Assembly: GCF_041260155.1 (NCBI RefSeq)
Contig: NC_091942.1
Location: 9,875,001-9,939,000, forward strand
Direction of reading: 5' to 3'
Source of the DNA: Ptychodera flava
Lineage: Eukaryota > Hemichordata > Enteropneusta > Ptychoderidae
DNA: 64,000 nt
Shown: positions 11,973 to 24,259 of the stretch, one piece after another
Layout: each line of letters opens with the position of its first letter
How positions within the stretch are numbered: position 1 is the stretch's first letter
Position numbers and translations under genes: made by a program
The notes under the pieces: model-generated
Database searches by the model: none
The model's input: the letters and a program-made list of their open reading frames with translations, nothing else
What the model was told of the DNA's origin: nothing

Positions 11973-14040
11973 GGGATGGACCATTAGACCTTGGAGGGGG
12001 GGTGGTCACAATGAAATTGTGAAAATTTTTTTTTTACTATTGTAAATTTCTGAAATTTTTTTTTTCCAATTGAGATTAGCTGTGCAAATTTTTTTTTTTC
12101 AGAGTAAATTTTCAGATTTATAATTTTTTTTCGTTCGTCACTGTCTGAAGATAAAGAGGGCAAACATGTGGTGCGAAGCACAAGCGCAAGCCGTCACTGG
12201 GAAGAGGTCAGGAGAGGGTGTCCCCTGCTGCTGTTGGAGCTTTTGAAAAATACAGATTAAAATGGTGTTATTTGGTGGAACTTGGGGAGTATTTTTGCGG
12301 GGGTGGTCAGGAGGGGGTGTCCCCCTCCTGCTGTTGGAGCTTTTGAAAAATAGAGATTAAAATGGTGTTATTTGGTGGCACTTGGGGAGTATTTTTGCGG
12401 GGGGAGGTCAGGAGGGGGGTGTCCCCCCTCCTGCTGTTGGAGCTTTTGAAAAATAGAGATTAAAATGGTGTTATTTGGTGGCACTTGGGGAGTATTTTTG
12501 CGGGGGGGGGGGGGGGTGGTCAGGAGGGGGTGTCCCCCCTCCTGCCGTTGGAGCTTTTGAAAAATAGAGATTAAAATGGTGTTATTTGGTGGCACTTGGG
12601 GAGTATTTTTGCGGGGGGGTGGGGTGGTCAGGAGGGGGTGTCCCCCTCCTGCCGTTGGAGCCTTTGAAAAATAGAGATTAAAACGGTGTTATTTGGTGGC
12701 ACTTGGGGAGTATTTTTGCGGGGGGAGGTCAGGAGGGGGGGGTGTCCCCCCTCCTGCTGTTGGAGCTTTTGAAAAATAGAGATAAAAATGGTGTTATTTG
12801 GTGGCACTTTTGGAGCATTTTTTTCGGATTACACATCTTCCTCTGAAACATGGTCTTCTTGCTCCTCAGTAGCTTCCTATAGTTTTGAAAATTGACTATT
12901 TTGGTTTCCTGGCTTCCCTTTCTACTGCGTGGTGAAATGCCTACATTCACCCCACCAAACATCATGCATATCTCATGATTTACAATTGATTTTGACAAGC
13001 TGAGAAGCTAAAATAAGCTAAATAATATAGTGAAATTTGCATATTTGTGTTTTTAGAGCAATTGTTGCCCTTTTTTGATCAAAACATCTATTTCTCTGTA
13101 GCAGCATGTCCAAATTGATTGGATGTGTATAGATGTGTTGAAATTTCAATATTTGTCTTTTTGGCAATTTATGCCATTCATGGTCAAAAAATCTGTATTC
13201 TCTGAAAGGGCTTGTCCAATTTCTTTGAAATTTGCTACACAAAAACGATTAACCATGCAGATTTATTCAGTATTTGCTATCGAGAAACTTTCTAAGTTCA
13301 ACCCTTTTATGTGTTTTTGTGTTGGGATTTGTTGGATAGATGGCATTCTACGTAGTGTATTGTTGAATGTTAAAACATGTGTTGCTGTTGTTTTTTGAGG
13401 CTGTTTTTTGAGAAAAAAGAATTGAAAATGCCTTTTTAAAAGCAAAATAATACATAATTACTTGATATGTTGTTTTATCATTATTGACGTGTTTCTACTT
13501 GTTCACCCATTCTTGCATTCATCATTGTAATAAAATGCTGTGAAAAAAATGAAACTGATGTGGCCTGCATCTGTTTACCTTGATCTTAAAAGGCAAATAC
13601 AACTTTCTGTCTTGACAATCATACCATAGTTTCAATGTTTTACCTAGTGTACCTGCTTGGTTTGTACGCAGGAAACAAGTAGAAAATAGGCTCTATAATT
13701 TCATAATTTTCAAGTGATCAGAATACAAAAGTCCTGAAAAGATAAGATAATCACAACTTCCAGTATAAAGGATACAGTCACTCTAAATGTATAAATTAAA
13801 TTAAAAATGTGCCAGGAGGATGTATTAAAAATACAGAAAGTTGCTTACTGTCGGTAAAATCTAAACAAATTTTAAATTTTAAAGACTTTTGCAGATTTTT
13901 TTTTTTACGCCTTTGTCTTCTTATTTATTTTTTTTTTATTTTGCAAACTAGTTTGAAGATTTTTTTTCCTAACTTTCTGCTCTGAAATTTTTTTTTTCTG
14001 TTTTTGACCACCCCCCTCCCAAGATCTAATGGTCCGTCCC
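11973..14040 (+). mobile_element. TTA-flanked (Harbinger-like) non-autonomous transposon, copy 1
   Basis: A 2068-bp element whose ends are inverted copies: GGGATGGACCATTAGACCTT at the left, and the complement of GGGACGGACCATTAGATCTT at the right. TTA lies directly outside both ends (11970-11972 and 14041-14043). A 3-bp TTA/TWA duplication and GGG termini fit the PIF/Harbinger superfamily as known. Inside are a tandem repeat of about 100-110 bp and about 1.2 kb of unique sequence shared with the other copies. No transposase was seen. Confidence 0.75.
12200..12830. repeat. Internal tandem repeat, about 100-111 bp unit, six copies
   Basis: The phrase TTGGAGC(C/T)TTTGAAAAATA recurs at about 12234, 12334, 12437, 12548, 12655 and 12760. 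Each unit holds a small palindrome AGGAGGGGG-TGT-CCCCCTCCT and a run of G after TTTTTGC. Unit length varies mainly through the G run. Two to three units occur in the sister elements (15840-16030 and 19260-19560), so copy number differs between copies. Confidence 0.85.
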
Positions 14041-14043
14041 TTA

Positions 14044-14500
14044 CAAGATTTCTGCAGGGGGTCGAACATTTTAGCTTGGGGTGGGGTGGGGGGATTATCT
14101 ATTTTCAAGGACTTTTACGGGACTCAAGGATTTTTCCATGACTTTCCGGGACTTTTCCAAGACTTCAAAGTTTCAAGGACATTCCACGGGCGTACACGTG
14201 CGGACCGTGTATTTACATGTACTTTGAAAAAAAAAAATTGACATGCATGCTGGCCGTCTGAAAAAATGTGTATAAATAATATATATTGGCCAAACGATGA
14301 ATGCGGGAAAAAAACGTTGAAAACGGAAAAACTGTTCCGTCAAATCAAATAAAACTTGGTATGTAGACCACCACCTAGCACGTCCTCTGTTCATCTCGTG
14401 GTACCGGGTCAAATATAGTACAAACTTCAACTTGTCAGTACGTGCGAGCTTGATGCAAAAAGCGGATCAGCGGGAAGATTTTCAACACTGTATGGCTCTT
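14044..14500. other. DNA upstream of the histone H4 promoter
   Basis: AT-rich, with a short run of GACTTTTC-like repeats around 14105-14165. No gene recognised. Confidence 0.5.
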
Positions 14501-14504
14501 ATTC

Positions 14505-14988
<484 letters not shown>

Positions 14989-15013
14989 ATAAATCACAAA
15001 CTCAAAATCAAAC

Positions 15014-15050
15014 GGCCCTTTTAAGGGCCACCACTTCCTCCAAAAAGAGA
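15014..15050 (+). terminator. Histone mRNA 3' stem-loop and downstream element
   Basis: GGCCCT-TTTA-AGGGCC at 15014-15029 is the 16-nt histone stem-loop bound by SLBP, followed by ACCA. CAAAAAGAGA at 15041-15050 is a likely histone downstream element that pairs with U7 snRNA. It begins 25 nt after the stop codon. Confidence 0.93.
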
Positions 15051-15344
15051 GCTACCGTTCCTGGATAAGAATGTTTATAATCGACCGTACCAATTTGTTT
15101 GGTAAAAGCTACAAGTTTATTAATTTTTTTGTGCCAACATTGTTTTGCTGACCGCAACTACTAGAGTTTAAAGAATTGCATTTTTAGTCAATTTTCGGGA
15201 TTTTAATAAAAAATTTCTATTCTCGACCGCGGGTCATCCGGGTATTTGCGGTTTTTTACGTCATTTTTGCGTCAGCATCGTGAAGGGGTTCTGATTTTTC
15301 AACCACCAAAACGATATTCAAAGTTTCAATATACGTAAATGACA
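15051..15344. other. 3' flank of H4
   Basis: Unique sequence whose first about 130 bp is recognisably duplicated downstream of the H4 pseudogene (20129-20260), for example GGTAAA(A/C)GCTACAA followed by TTTATT. This shows the duplication unit extended past the gene. Confidence 0.7.
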
Positions 15345-15601
15345 TAAGGGACGGACCATTAGATCTTGGGAGGGGGTGGTCAAAAAAAAAATCAGAGCAG
15401 AAAGTTAGGAAAGAAAGATCTTCAAACTAGTTTGCAAAATAAAAAAAAAATAAGAAGACAAGTGCGTAAAAAAAATTGCGAAAGTCTTTAAAATCTTGAT
15501 TTTTTTTTAAATTTTACCGACAGGAAGCAACTTTCTGTATTTTTAGGTACATCCTCCAGGCACATTTTTAATCTTATACATTAGAGTGACTGTATCTCTT
15601 A

Positions 15602-18249
15602 GGGATGGACCATTAGACCTTGGGGGTGGTCACAATGAAATTGTGAAATTTTTTTTTTACTATTGTAAATTTCTGAATTTTTTTTTCCAATTGAGATTAG
15701 CTGTGCAATTTTTTTTTTCAGAGTAAATTTTCAGATTTATAATATTTTTTTAGTTGGTCACTGTCTGAAGATAAAGAGGGCAAAGATGTGGTGCCAAGCA
15801 CCACAAGCGGCCACGCAAGCGGTCACCGGGGGGGGGGGAGGTCAGGAGAGGGGTGCCCTCCTGCTGCAGTTGGAGCTTTTGAAAAATAGAGATTAAAATG
15901 ATGTTATTTGGTGGCACTTGGGGAGTATTTTTGCGGGGGGTGGTCAGGAGGCGGTGTCCCCCTACTGCCGTTGGAGCTTTTGAAAAATAGAGATAAAAAT
16001 GGTGTATTTGGTGGCACTTTAGGAGCATTTTTTTCGGATTAGGCCAGGAAGAAAAAATAAATTGTTCATCGGTATCGCCGCTTCTACTTTGGCATATTTG
16101 GAAATTTTTTTTTTTGATAACGGCAAATTCTTACTTCCGCATTACAAATATGTTTAGTACTGCCGCTGGTGGCGCCCTACACTTTGTCGAGTTTTCGCGG
16201 GCACGGGATTTTTAATGAGACTTCCTACGTGTTTGTACGGACTTAGTTGACCGCCAACACGTTGTTGTGACGTCTGAATTTGGCAAATCACGACGCAAAG
16301 TGGGTCGATTTGGTTAGGTTAGTACATGTCACATCATGAGTATTAATTTGATCGCCAACATTCGACGTGATGGCCAACAGTTCTAAAGACGCTATTCAGT
16401 GTTTGTCCTGATATTACGTTCGGCGATTTGTTCAACAAGATCGTGACAGCAGATGGACGGTGCATCCGATTGAATGAAATCGCATCGAAAGTATAAAAAA
16501 TTACGGCAATGACAAAACACATGGTTGCGTCGATGTTAAAGTACGATCTGAATGATGACTATATAACTTCACTCCGATCACAGTACAGTGTTGTTAGACC
16601 ATTGTGTAAACTGTGTAGAGACAGCGCATGCAGACAGTGGTAAAGAGGTCAAAACATGGGGCCAAAGTAAAATGAAAAAACTCAGATGCTAGGTCCCACC
16701 AGGACAATATTAAAGGACAATACTGAATTGTTGGATTTCAGTGATTTGCTGTACATTTCAGTTTTTTTCTGAGAGAATGTTGAAATATTCAGAATATGTT
16801 GTGCAAACACTAACTGTGAATGTAATGGCCTATGTTATTGTTGGGAAATATAGTCTTGAATTCAGTTACCAGTATCAGTGTTTCTTGTCTGAGATATTTC
16901 TGGTAAAAAGGGAAACAATTATCTTGCCTTTTCTGCATCTGTGCAAAAATGCCAGTGAACTGCGCTTACCGTCGGCCTAAAAAAAAAAAAAAAAAAAAAT
17001 TTCGCTCGCCCGCTCCTGGAACTTGGTCCAAAAAATCGATGAACAAGATTTTTTTTTTCTCTGGCCTTACACATCTTCCTCTGAAACATGGTCTTCTTGC
17101 TCCTCAGTAGCTTCCTATAGTTTTGAAAATTGACTATTTTGGTTTCCTGGCTTCCCTTTCTACTGCGTGGTGAAATGCCTACATTCACCCCGCCAAACAT
17201 CATGCATATCTCATAATTTACAATTGATTTTGACAAGCTGAGAAGCTAAAATAAGCTAAATAATATAGTGAAATTTGCATATTTGTGTTTTTAGAGCAAT
17301 TGTTGCCCTTTTTTGATCAAAACATCTATTTCTCTGTAGCAGCATGTCCAAATTGATTGGATGTGTATAGATGTGGTGAAATTTCAATATTTGTCTTTTT
17401 AGGGCAATTTATGCCATTCATGGTCAAAAAATCTGTATTCTCTGAAAGGGCTTGTCCAATTTCTTTGAAATTTGCTACACAAAAATGATTATTCATGCAG
17501 TATTTGCTATCGAGAAACTTTCAAAGTTCAACCCTTTTGTGTGTTTTTGTGTTGGGATTTGTTGGATAGATGGCATTCTACGTAGTGTATTGTTGAATGT
17601 TAAAACATGTGTTGCTGTTGTTTTTTGAGGCTGTTTTTGAGAAAAAAGAATTGAAAATGCCTTTTTAAAAGCAAAATAATACATAATGACATGATATGTT
17701 GTTTTATCATTATCGACGTGTTTCTACTTGTTCACCCATTCTTGCATTCATCATTGCAATAAAATGCTGTGAAAAAAATGAAACTGATGTGGCCTGCATC
17801 TGTTTACCTTGATCTTAAAAGGCAAATACAACTTTCTGTCTTGACAACCATACCATAGTTTCAATGTTTTACCTAGTGTACCTGCTTGGTTTGTACGCAG
17901 GAAACAAGCAGAAAACAGGCTCTATAATTTCATAATTTTCAAGTGATTAGAATACAAAAGTCCTGAAAAGATAAGATAATCACAACTTCCAGTATAAGGG
18001 ATACAGTCACTCTAAATGTATAAATTAAAATTAAAAATGTGCCGGGAGGAAAGTTGCTTCCTGTCGGTAAAATCTAAAAAAATTCAAAATTCTAAAGACT
18101 TTTGCAGATTTTTGTTTTACGCCTTTGTCTTCTTATTTTTTTTTTTTTTTTGCAAACTAGTTTGAAGATTTTTTTTCCCTAACTTTCTGCTCTGAAAATT
18201 TTTTTTTCTGTTTTTGACCACCCCCTCCCAAGATCTAATGAACCGTCCC
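15602..18249 (+). mobile_element. Harbinger-like element copy 2, nested in copy 3
   Basis: Starts GGGATGGACCATTAGACCTT and ends with the complement of GGGACGGTTCATTAGATCTT. It is flanked by TTA at 15599-15601 and 18250-18252. It is collinear with copy 1 except for fewer internal tandem units and a 1025-bp insertion at 16042-17066. No transposase reading frame is present. Confidence 0.75.
16042..17066. mobile_element. Second TTA-flanked element inserted in copy 2
   Basis: 1025 bp absent from copies 1 and 3 at the same place. The ends are inverted: GGCCAGGAAGAAAAAATAAA then TTGTTCATCG at the left, and the complement of GGCCAGAGAAAAAAAAAATC then TTGTTCATCG at the right. TTA is duplicated (16039-16041 and 17067-17069). 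Copy 1 shows the empty site CGGATTACACATC. The 3-bp TTA target points to the same class of transposase as its host, but the termini belong to another family. Confidence 0.8.
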
Positions 18250-19789
18250 TTAAACTGGAAGTTGTGATTATCTTATCTTTTCAGGACTTATAACTATAGA
18301 CTTATAGAGCCTGTTTTCTACATGTTTCCTGCGTACAAACCAAGCAGGTACACTAGGTAAAACATTGAAACTATGGTATGGTTGTCAAGACAGAAAGTTA
18401 TATTTGCCTTTTAAGATCAAGGTAAACAGATGCAGGCCACATCAGTTTCATTTTTTTCACAGCATTTTATTGCAATGATGAATGCAAGAATGGGTGAACA
18501 AGTAGAGACACGTCGATAATGATAATACAACATATCAAGTCATTTTGTATTATTTTGCTTTTAAAAAGGCATTTTCAATTCTTTTTTCTCAAAAACAGCC
18601 TCAAAAAATAAAAGCAACTCATTCTTAAACATTCAACAATAAACTACGTAGAATGCCATCTATCCAACAAATCCCAACGCAAAAACACACAAAAGGGTTG
18701 AACTTTGAAAGTTTCTCGATAGCAAATACTGAATAAATCTGCATGAATAATCGTTTGTGTGTAGCAAATGCTGAATGACAATTATCTGAAGAATTTTTCC
18801 ACCACAAAAAAAGAGCATGATTTGTTAAAACAAATCTTAGGGGACTTATGTAGCAAATTTCAAAGAAATTCGACAAGCCCTTTCAGAGAATACAGATATT
18901 TTGACCATGAATGGCATAAATTGCCCTAAAAAGACAAATATTGAAATTTCACCACATCTATACACATCCAATCAATTTGGACATGCTGCTACAGAGAAAT
19001 AGATGTTTTGATCAAAAAGGGCAACAATTGCTCTAAAAACACAAATATGCAAATTTCACTATATTTTGCAAACAGCTTGTCAAATCAATTGTAAATCATG
19101 AGATATGCATGATGCTTGGTGGGGTGAATGTAGGCATTTCACCACGCAGTAGAAAGGGAAGCCGGAAACCAAAATAATCAATTTTCAAAACTATCAGAAG
19201 CTACTGAGGAGCAAGAAGACCATGTTTCAGAGGAAGATGTGTAATCTGAAAAAATGCTCCCCAAGTGCCATCAAATAACACCATTTTAATCTCTATTTTT
19301 TCAAAAGCTCCAACTGCAGGAGGGGGACACCTCCCTCCTGACCCCCCCCCCCCCCCCCGCAAAATATTCCCCAAGTGCCACCAAATAACACCATTTTAAT
19401 CTCTATTTTTCAAAAGCTCCAACGGCAGGAGGGGGGACACCCCCCTCCTGACCTCCCCCCGCAAAAATACTCCCCAAGCGCCACAAATAACACCATTTTA
19501 ATCTCTATTTTCAAAAGCTCCAACAACAGGAGGGGGACACCCCCTCCTGACCTCCCCCTGTGACCGCTCTCGCGGTCTCTTGTGGTGCTTAGCACCACAT
19601 CTTTGCCCTCTTTATCCTCAGACAGCGATGAACTAAAAAAATTATAAATTTGACAATTTACTCTGAAAAAAAACACACAGCTAATCTCAATTGGAAAAAA
19701 AAATTTAGAAATTTACAATAGTAAAAATAAAAATTCACAATTTCATTGTGACCATCCCCCTCCAAAGATCTAATGGTCCATCCCTTAGT

Positions 19790-20090
19790 ATGTCTGGCCG
19801 AGGAAAGGGCGGTAAAGGTCAAAAAGGAAGCGCGAAGCGTCATCAGAAAGTTCGTGATAACATCCAGGGTATACTAAACAGGCTATCGGTCGCCTGGCCC
19901 GTCTTGGTGGTGTCAAGCGTATCTCTGGCCTAATCTACGAGGAAACTTGTAGTTTGCTGACGGTTTCCTGGAGAACTTCATCCGTGATGCAGTTGCGAAC
20001 AGTGAGAACGCCAGACGTAAGGCAGTCACTGTCATAAACGTTATCTACGCTGTGGGGCGCCAGTGTCCGACTCTGTATGGCTTCGGCGGT
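19790..20090 (+). pseudogene. Histone H4 pseudogene
   Basis: Begins ATGTCTGGCCGAGGAAAGGG like the intact gene and stays alignable to the final TATGGCTTCGGCGGT. It has two 3-bp deletions in the tail region and then a 1-bp deletion near the TTAACC/ACTAAAC position that shifts the frame. Further substitutions follow, and the stop codon is lost (ATA in place of TGA). There is no H4 promoter in front: transposon sequence ends at 19784 and TTAG leads straight into the ATG. It is not expected to make H4. Confidence 0.93.
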
Positions 20091-20112
20091 ATAATAAAAA
20101 AACTCACCGAAC

Positions 20113-20128
20113 GACCCTTATAAGGGCC
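20113..20128 (+). other. Decayed histone stem-loop of the H4 pseudogene
   Basis: GACCCT-TATA-AGGGCC sits at the same distance after the pseudogene as the working stem-loop after H4. One stem pair is broken (A opposite C) and the loop is changed. Its decay fits loss of function of the copy. Confidence 0.8.
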
Positions 20129-20769
<641 letters not shown>

Positions 20770-20773
20770 GATA

Positions 20774-20919
20774 GATATCTTTCGTTCTCACTGATGCAAC
20801 TATCTTCCTTTGTGACACAGGTTTTCTGTAAAAAGGTGCTTTTTTCATGACTAAAATAATTATTAACAAAAGGCAGTTGTCATTATTAGCTGTGCTTTCA
20901 TGGTTTCAATAAAAAAAAT

Positions 20920-21000
<81 letters not shown>

Positions 21001-21393
21001 AATATATATTGGTTAGGGACTGCCAGTGGTCAGTTTCTTCGCCCTGGTTATATATATAACCACATGTCCAGAACTGTTGTACATAAATGGATGTCACTCA
21101 TTACCATAATATCAAAGAGAGAAAAGCAGTAAATCAAAAACATTGATGGGTGTACATCCAGTTACATCTCCTGAGAAACCATAGAGAGCTATTTGTAGCC
21201 AAATCTGATATACCCAGTCCAGTGTCTGAGACGATCTTTTCTTTTAACATTGAAACCATGAAAGCACAGCTAATAATGACAACAACTGCCTTTTGTTAAC
21301 AATTATTTAAGTAATGAAAAAAGCACCTTTTTACAGAAAACCTGTGACACAAAGGAAGACAGTTGCATCGATATCAGTGAGAACGAAAGATAT
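20774..21393. repeat. Inverted repeat with about 140-bp arms
   Basis: The left arm 20774-20910 (GATATCTTTCGTTCTCAC to CATGGTTTCAAT) reappears inverted at 21249-21393, with a few substitutions and small gaps. The left arm is directly bounded by a (TA)n array on each side. Confidence 0.85.
20919..20999. repeat. (TA)n microsatellite
   Basis: About 80 bp of TA repeats between the inverted-repeat left arm and a copy of the GGTTAGGGACTG sequence. Confidence 0.95.
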
Positions 21394-21602
21394 TTTGTCA
21401 TTTTTCTCTTTCTAAAGTATGTAACCAATATATTGTGAAATATTAGTCCATGTTGCTTTCTTATACTGAATTCTCATAGAAAAACAGAAAAGTCTCATTG
21501 GCTGAAGACTGTGCTGAAAAATATGTCTGATATTTTAAAGTAACGCGCCCGAAAAATATAAAACATACAGATATCTCTGATATATATGTCGATAAATCAT
21601 GT

Positions 21603-21604
<2 letters not shown>

Positions 21605-21655
<51 letters not shown>
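21605..21655. repeat. (TA)n microsatellite
   Basis: About 50 bp of pure TA repeat. Confidence 0.95.
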
Positions 21656-21659
<4 letters not shown>

Positions 21660-21959
21660 TACGCTACACCACTACTACACATACACCACTACACTAGTAT
21701 ACAAGGCATGGATGTACAAAAATAGAATCTATTTTTATACATCCATGGTCAAAGGAATGCTGGTGTCGGGCTGGCTGGTGCACTGGCCTAGTACACGCTA
21801 GACAATATATAGCACGCTAGACAATATATAGAACGGTATTTTGCGATACATAAAACTTGTAGCGGGATGTTGCGATATGTGGTGCGATATTTGCGCATGC
21901 TAATCAAAATACGGCCAAATCCCCCACCCAAAAACAGAAATTACCATGCCCGTGTTTTA

Positions 21960-23133
21960 GGGAGCCATCATCACCATTTACGGCCTGGTGGTCCGTGGAA
22001 TTTCATCGGAAACTCCGAAATTTCGAGTACCCCCTCAACTGCCAACCATGATGAATTTGAGTAACTACCCTCTCTAATTCAGAAATTTTGATTGACCCCC
22101 TAGAAAAGTTAAATACCAATATTTGTAAAATTCACAAACTACATGTACAGAAAAAGTGAAGACCTTTCAAATCCTGGTTACCCTGCTAGATTATCGTCGG
22201 CTATCTCATGATGGTTGAAAAAGGTGAAACAAATGAAATGAAATTCAAAGTAACAACAAAATACAGATACTAGTAGAAAAAGCTCACGCCATAACCAGTA
22301 CCATATAGTATTGTTTAATTTGGATGGATATAATAATTTTTTTACTGAGTAAAACTGTTACAACACCCCAAGGGGAGAGCAACTGAGAGACGAGGGTCCC
22401 CCTCTCGTATCGAAAATTTTGAGAAATTGAGGTGTGTAATGGTGCAATCTGAGAGGAGGTTCAATTTATTTTGCACTCGGTAAAATTGTTTGAAAATAAC
22501 ATTGAATACTGGTATTTTTATTACAATTTTTGCATGATTAGTGTTTGAGTCACAATATTCAACAACCAAACAATGACAATACATTTTGTAAAAAAACTGT
22601 TCTCAGTTTTCCAGAGACTGAAGACCAAAGAATATGCAGGAATGGAAAATATGTGACTTTCTTGTGTCATTTCTCCGGCTGCCAGCTTCTAATGACAAGC
22701 CTGAATCTGGTATAGTCAAATGTCAAAATGGTTATCGAACTGAAGTCAATTAAATATATGTTCCTGTGATAATAAAGGATGAATTCATAACAGTTCAGTT
22801 TTATCGATCCTAGATCATGTGAAAAATTTGAGAAATTGATGTTTGCAATGGTGCAGTCAGGTGCAATCTGAGAAGTGTTTCAATTTGCCTTTACTAGAAA
22901 AACTGTTAGAACACCCAAAGGAAGAGAGCACGAGAGGGAGGTGTCCCAACTCTTGCATCGAAAATTTTGAGAAATTCATGAGTGCAATGGTGTAATCTGA
23001 GATGTTTCAATTTATTTCGCACGAGAAACCCCCTTCTTCATCTCCACATTTTGAGCACCCCCTCCTTTAAGTTTTCCATGAGTGACCCCCTCACATTCCT
23101 CCGACCCCCATGCCGTAAATAGTGACGACTCCC
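21960..23133. mobile_element. Another TTA-flanked transposon
   Basis: The left end GGGAGCCATCATCACCATTT is inverted at the right end as AAATAGTGACGACTCCC. TTA is duplicated at 21957-21959 and 23134-23136. The length is 1174 bp. Inside, a unit with GAGAAATT followed by GGTG(C/T)AATCTGAGA recurs around 22420, 22830 and 22970. No transposase frame is seen. The 3-bp TTA target and GGG ends again fit a PIF/Harbinger-type insertion. Confidence 0.72.
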
Positions 23134-23136
23134 TTA

Positions 23137-24011
23137 ATTATCTGCGCCCCCCTACTTGTGTGAACTCGTTCAGATGCACGCGCAAAGCATTTAGGGAAAC
23201 TGTCTGGGTACGTACGTACATTGACGGCCCAGCCGACTCGATGTTGTTTTTTTTGGTGCTTCATGTTTTACTCGGCTTTCTTGGTTAAATGTGACATGAA
23301 GTTGACAGACTTGGAGACGGCCTCGGAATCTTAGCAGAAAATCGTTTAGATGCGATCGGATAAGGTAATACCCTGTGAAAAAAGTCACACGAGTGATTTC
23401 AGTAATTTGGATTTTTGGGCCAACTTTTAGGAACGTCTTCGTTCACTTTCTCACATTGATCACTCGCAATCACAGGCGTGCTGTGGGCTGGGTAGTGTAG
23501 AGTTTATGCTGTGAGTTTATGCTATGCTACGTTCCGACGTTCTCATACGTAGACTATCCACAGCACGCCTGTGCTCGCAATATACGTCGAAACATAGTTA
23601 CTGTGCCAGTAATTACGACCATGGTATGCCAATTACCATGTGCACAGGGCTAGGAGTTTTGTGTTTGTAAATGTATCAAATATGCTAATTTGCAGGGATT
23701 TTTGACAATTCACACGTATTTAACCTCTTGTAAAGTTACATTTGCATCTTTGTATGAACCAGACGGCTAAAATCACACTTGACGACTGCTTCGTAATCAC
23801 CTACAAACATCGATTGGGTCATTCTGGGACGGGTTTATTTACATCCGTCTGGTGAGGTCACGCTTGGGTCAAACAGTTCGTAATGCCATCCAATGGTACA
23901 GCGCGTACTTCATCAGTGATCGACCACGGGGAAGTCTCGAGTGGCTAGTGGCGTACTCGAAACATCTTCACATTTAAATTTGTCTTTTTCACTGTCATTT
24001 ACACATCCAAG
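23137..24011 (+). other. Upstream region of the phosphatase-CBM20 gene
   Basis: Non-coding, with a rise in CpG towards 23800-23960 that fits a promoter. No TATA box can be named with confidence. A 103-bp hAT-type MITE lies at 23471-23573. Confidence 0.5.
23471..23573. mobile_element. 103-bp hAT-type MITE
   Basis: A perfect 16-bp inverted repeat forms the ends (CACAGGCGTGCTGTGG and its complement). It is flanked by the 8-bp duplication CTCGCAAT (23463-23470 and 23574-23581). An 8-bp target duplication and CA...TG ends are the hAT hallmark. Confidence 0.88.
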
Positions 24012-24259
24012 ATGGACTGTATCCAAGCAGGCCTGTACATCGGTGGCAGCGCTGACGCCAGGAATACAGAGGCCCTACACCATGCTGGAATAACACACGT
24101 CTTGTCTATCGAGTTGGTCAAACCCGAGGTTTCCCCAGATCTCGTGCACAAGTTTGTTCATCTCATGGATGAAGAAGAGTATGATATTCTGAACAAATTT
24201 CCGGACTGTATCAAGTTCATCCAAGAAGGCATCGAGAAGGGAGGCGTTCTCGTACACTG
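24012..24259 (+). CDS. Phosphatase-CBM20 exon 1
   Basis: Encodes residues 1-82 plus TG, the first two bases of the catalytic Cys83 codon, before the donor GTAAGT. It contains the substrate-recognition start GLYIGG, the core strand THVLSIELV and the probable general-acid loop around D53. Reading through gives TGG TAA, a stop straight after the His, so an unspliced message cannot make the enzyme. Confidence 0.93.

Larger units (their letters stand above)
15348..19784 (-). mobile_element. Harbinger-like element copy 3, inverted and split by copy 2
   Basis: The left piece 15348-15601 starts GGGACGGACCATTAGATC. The right piece 18250-19784 ends with the complement of GGGATGGACCATTAGATC. Together they form one element in the opposite orientation to copies 1 and 2. 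Copy 2 sits between them, with TTA repeated on each side (15599-15601 and 18250-18252). The outer flanks are TAA at the left and TTA at the right, so the outer target duplication is imperfect or one end has another history. Confidence 0.7.

Noticed and set aside
12368..12595. Proline-rich minus-strand reading frame
   Set aside because: It is an artefact of the G-rich tandem repeat in the Harbinger-like element.
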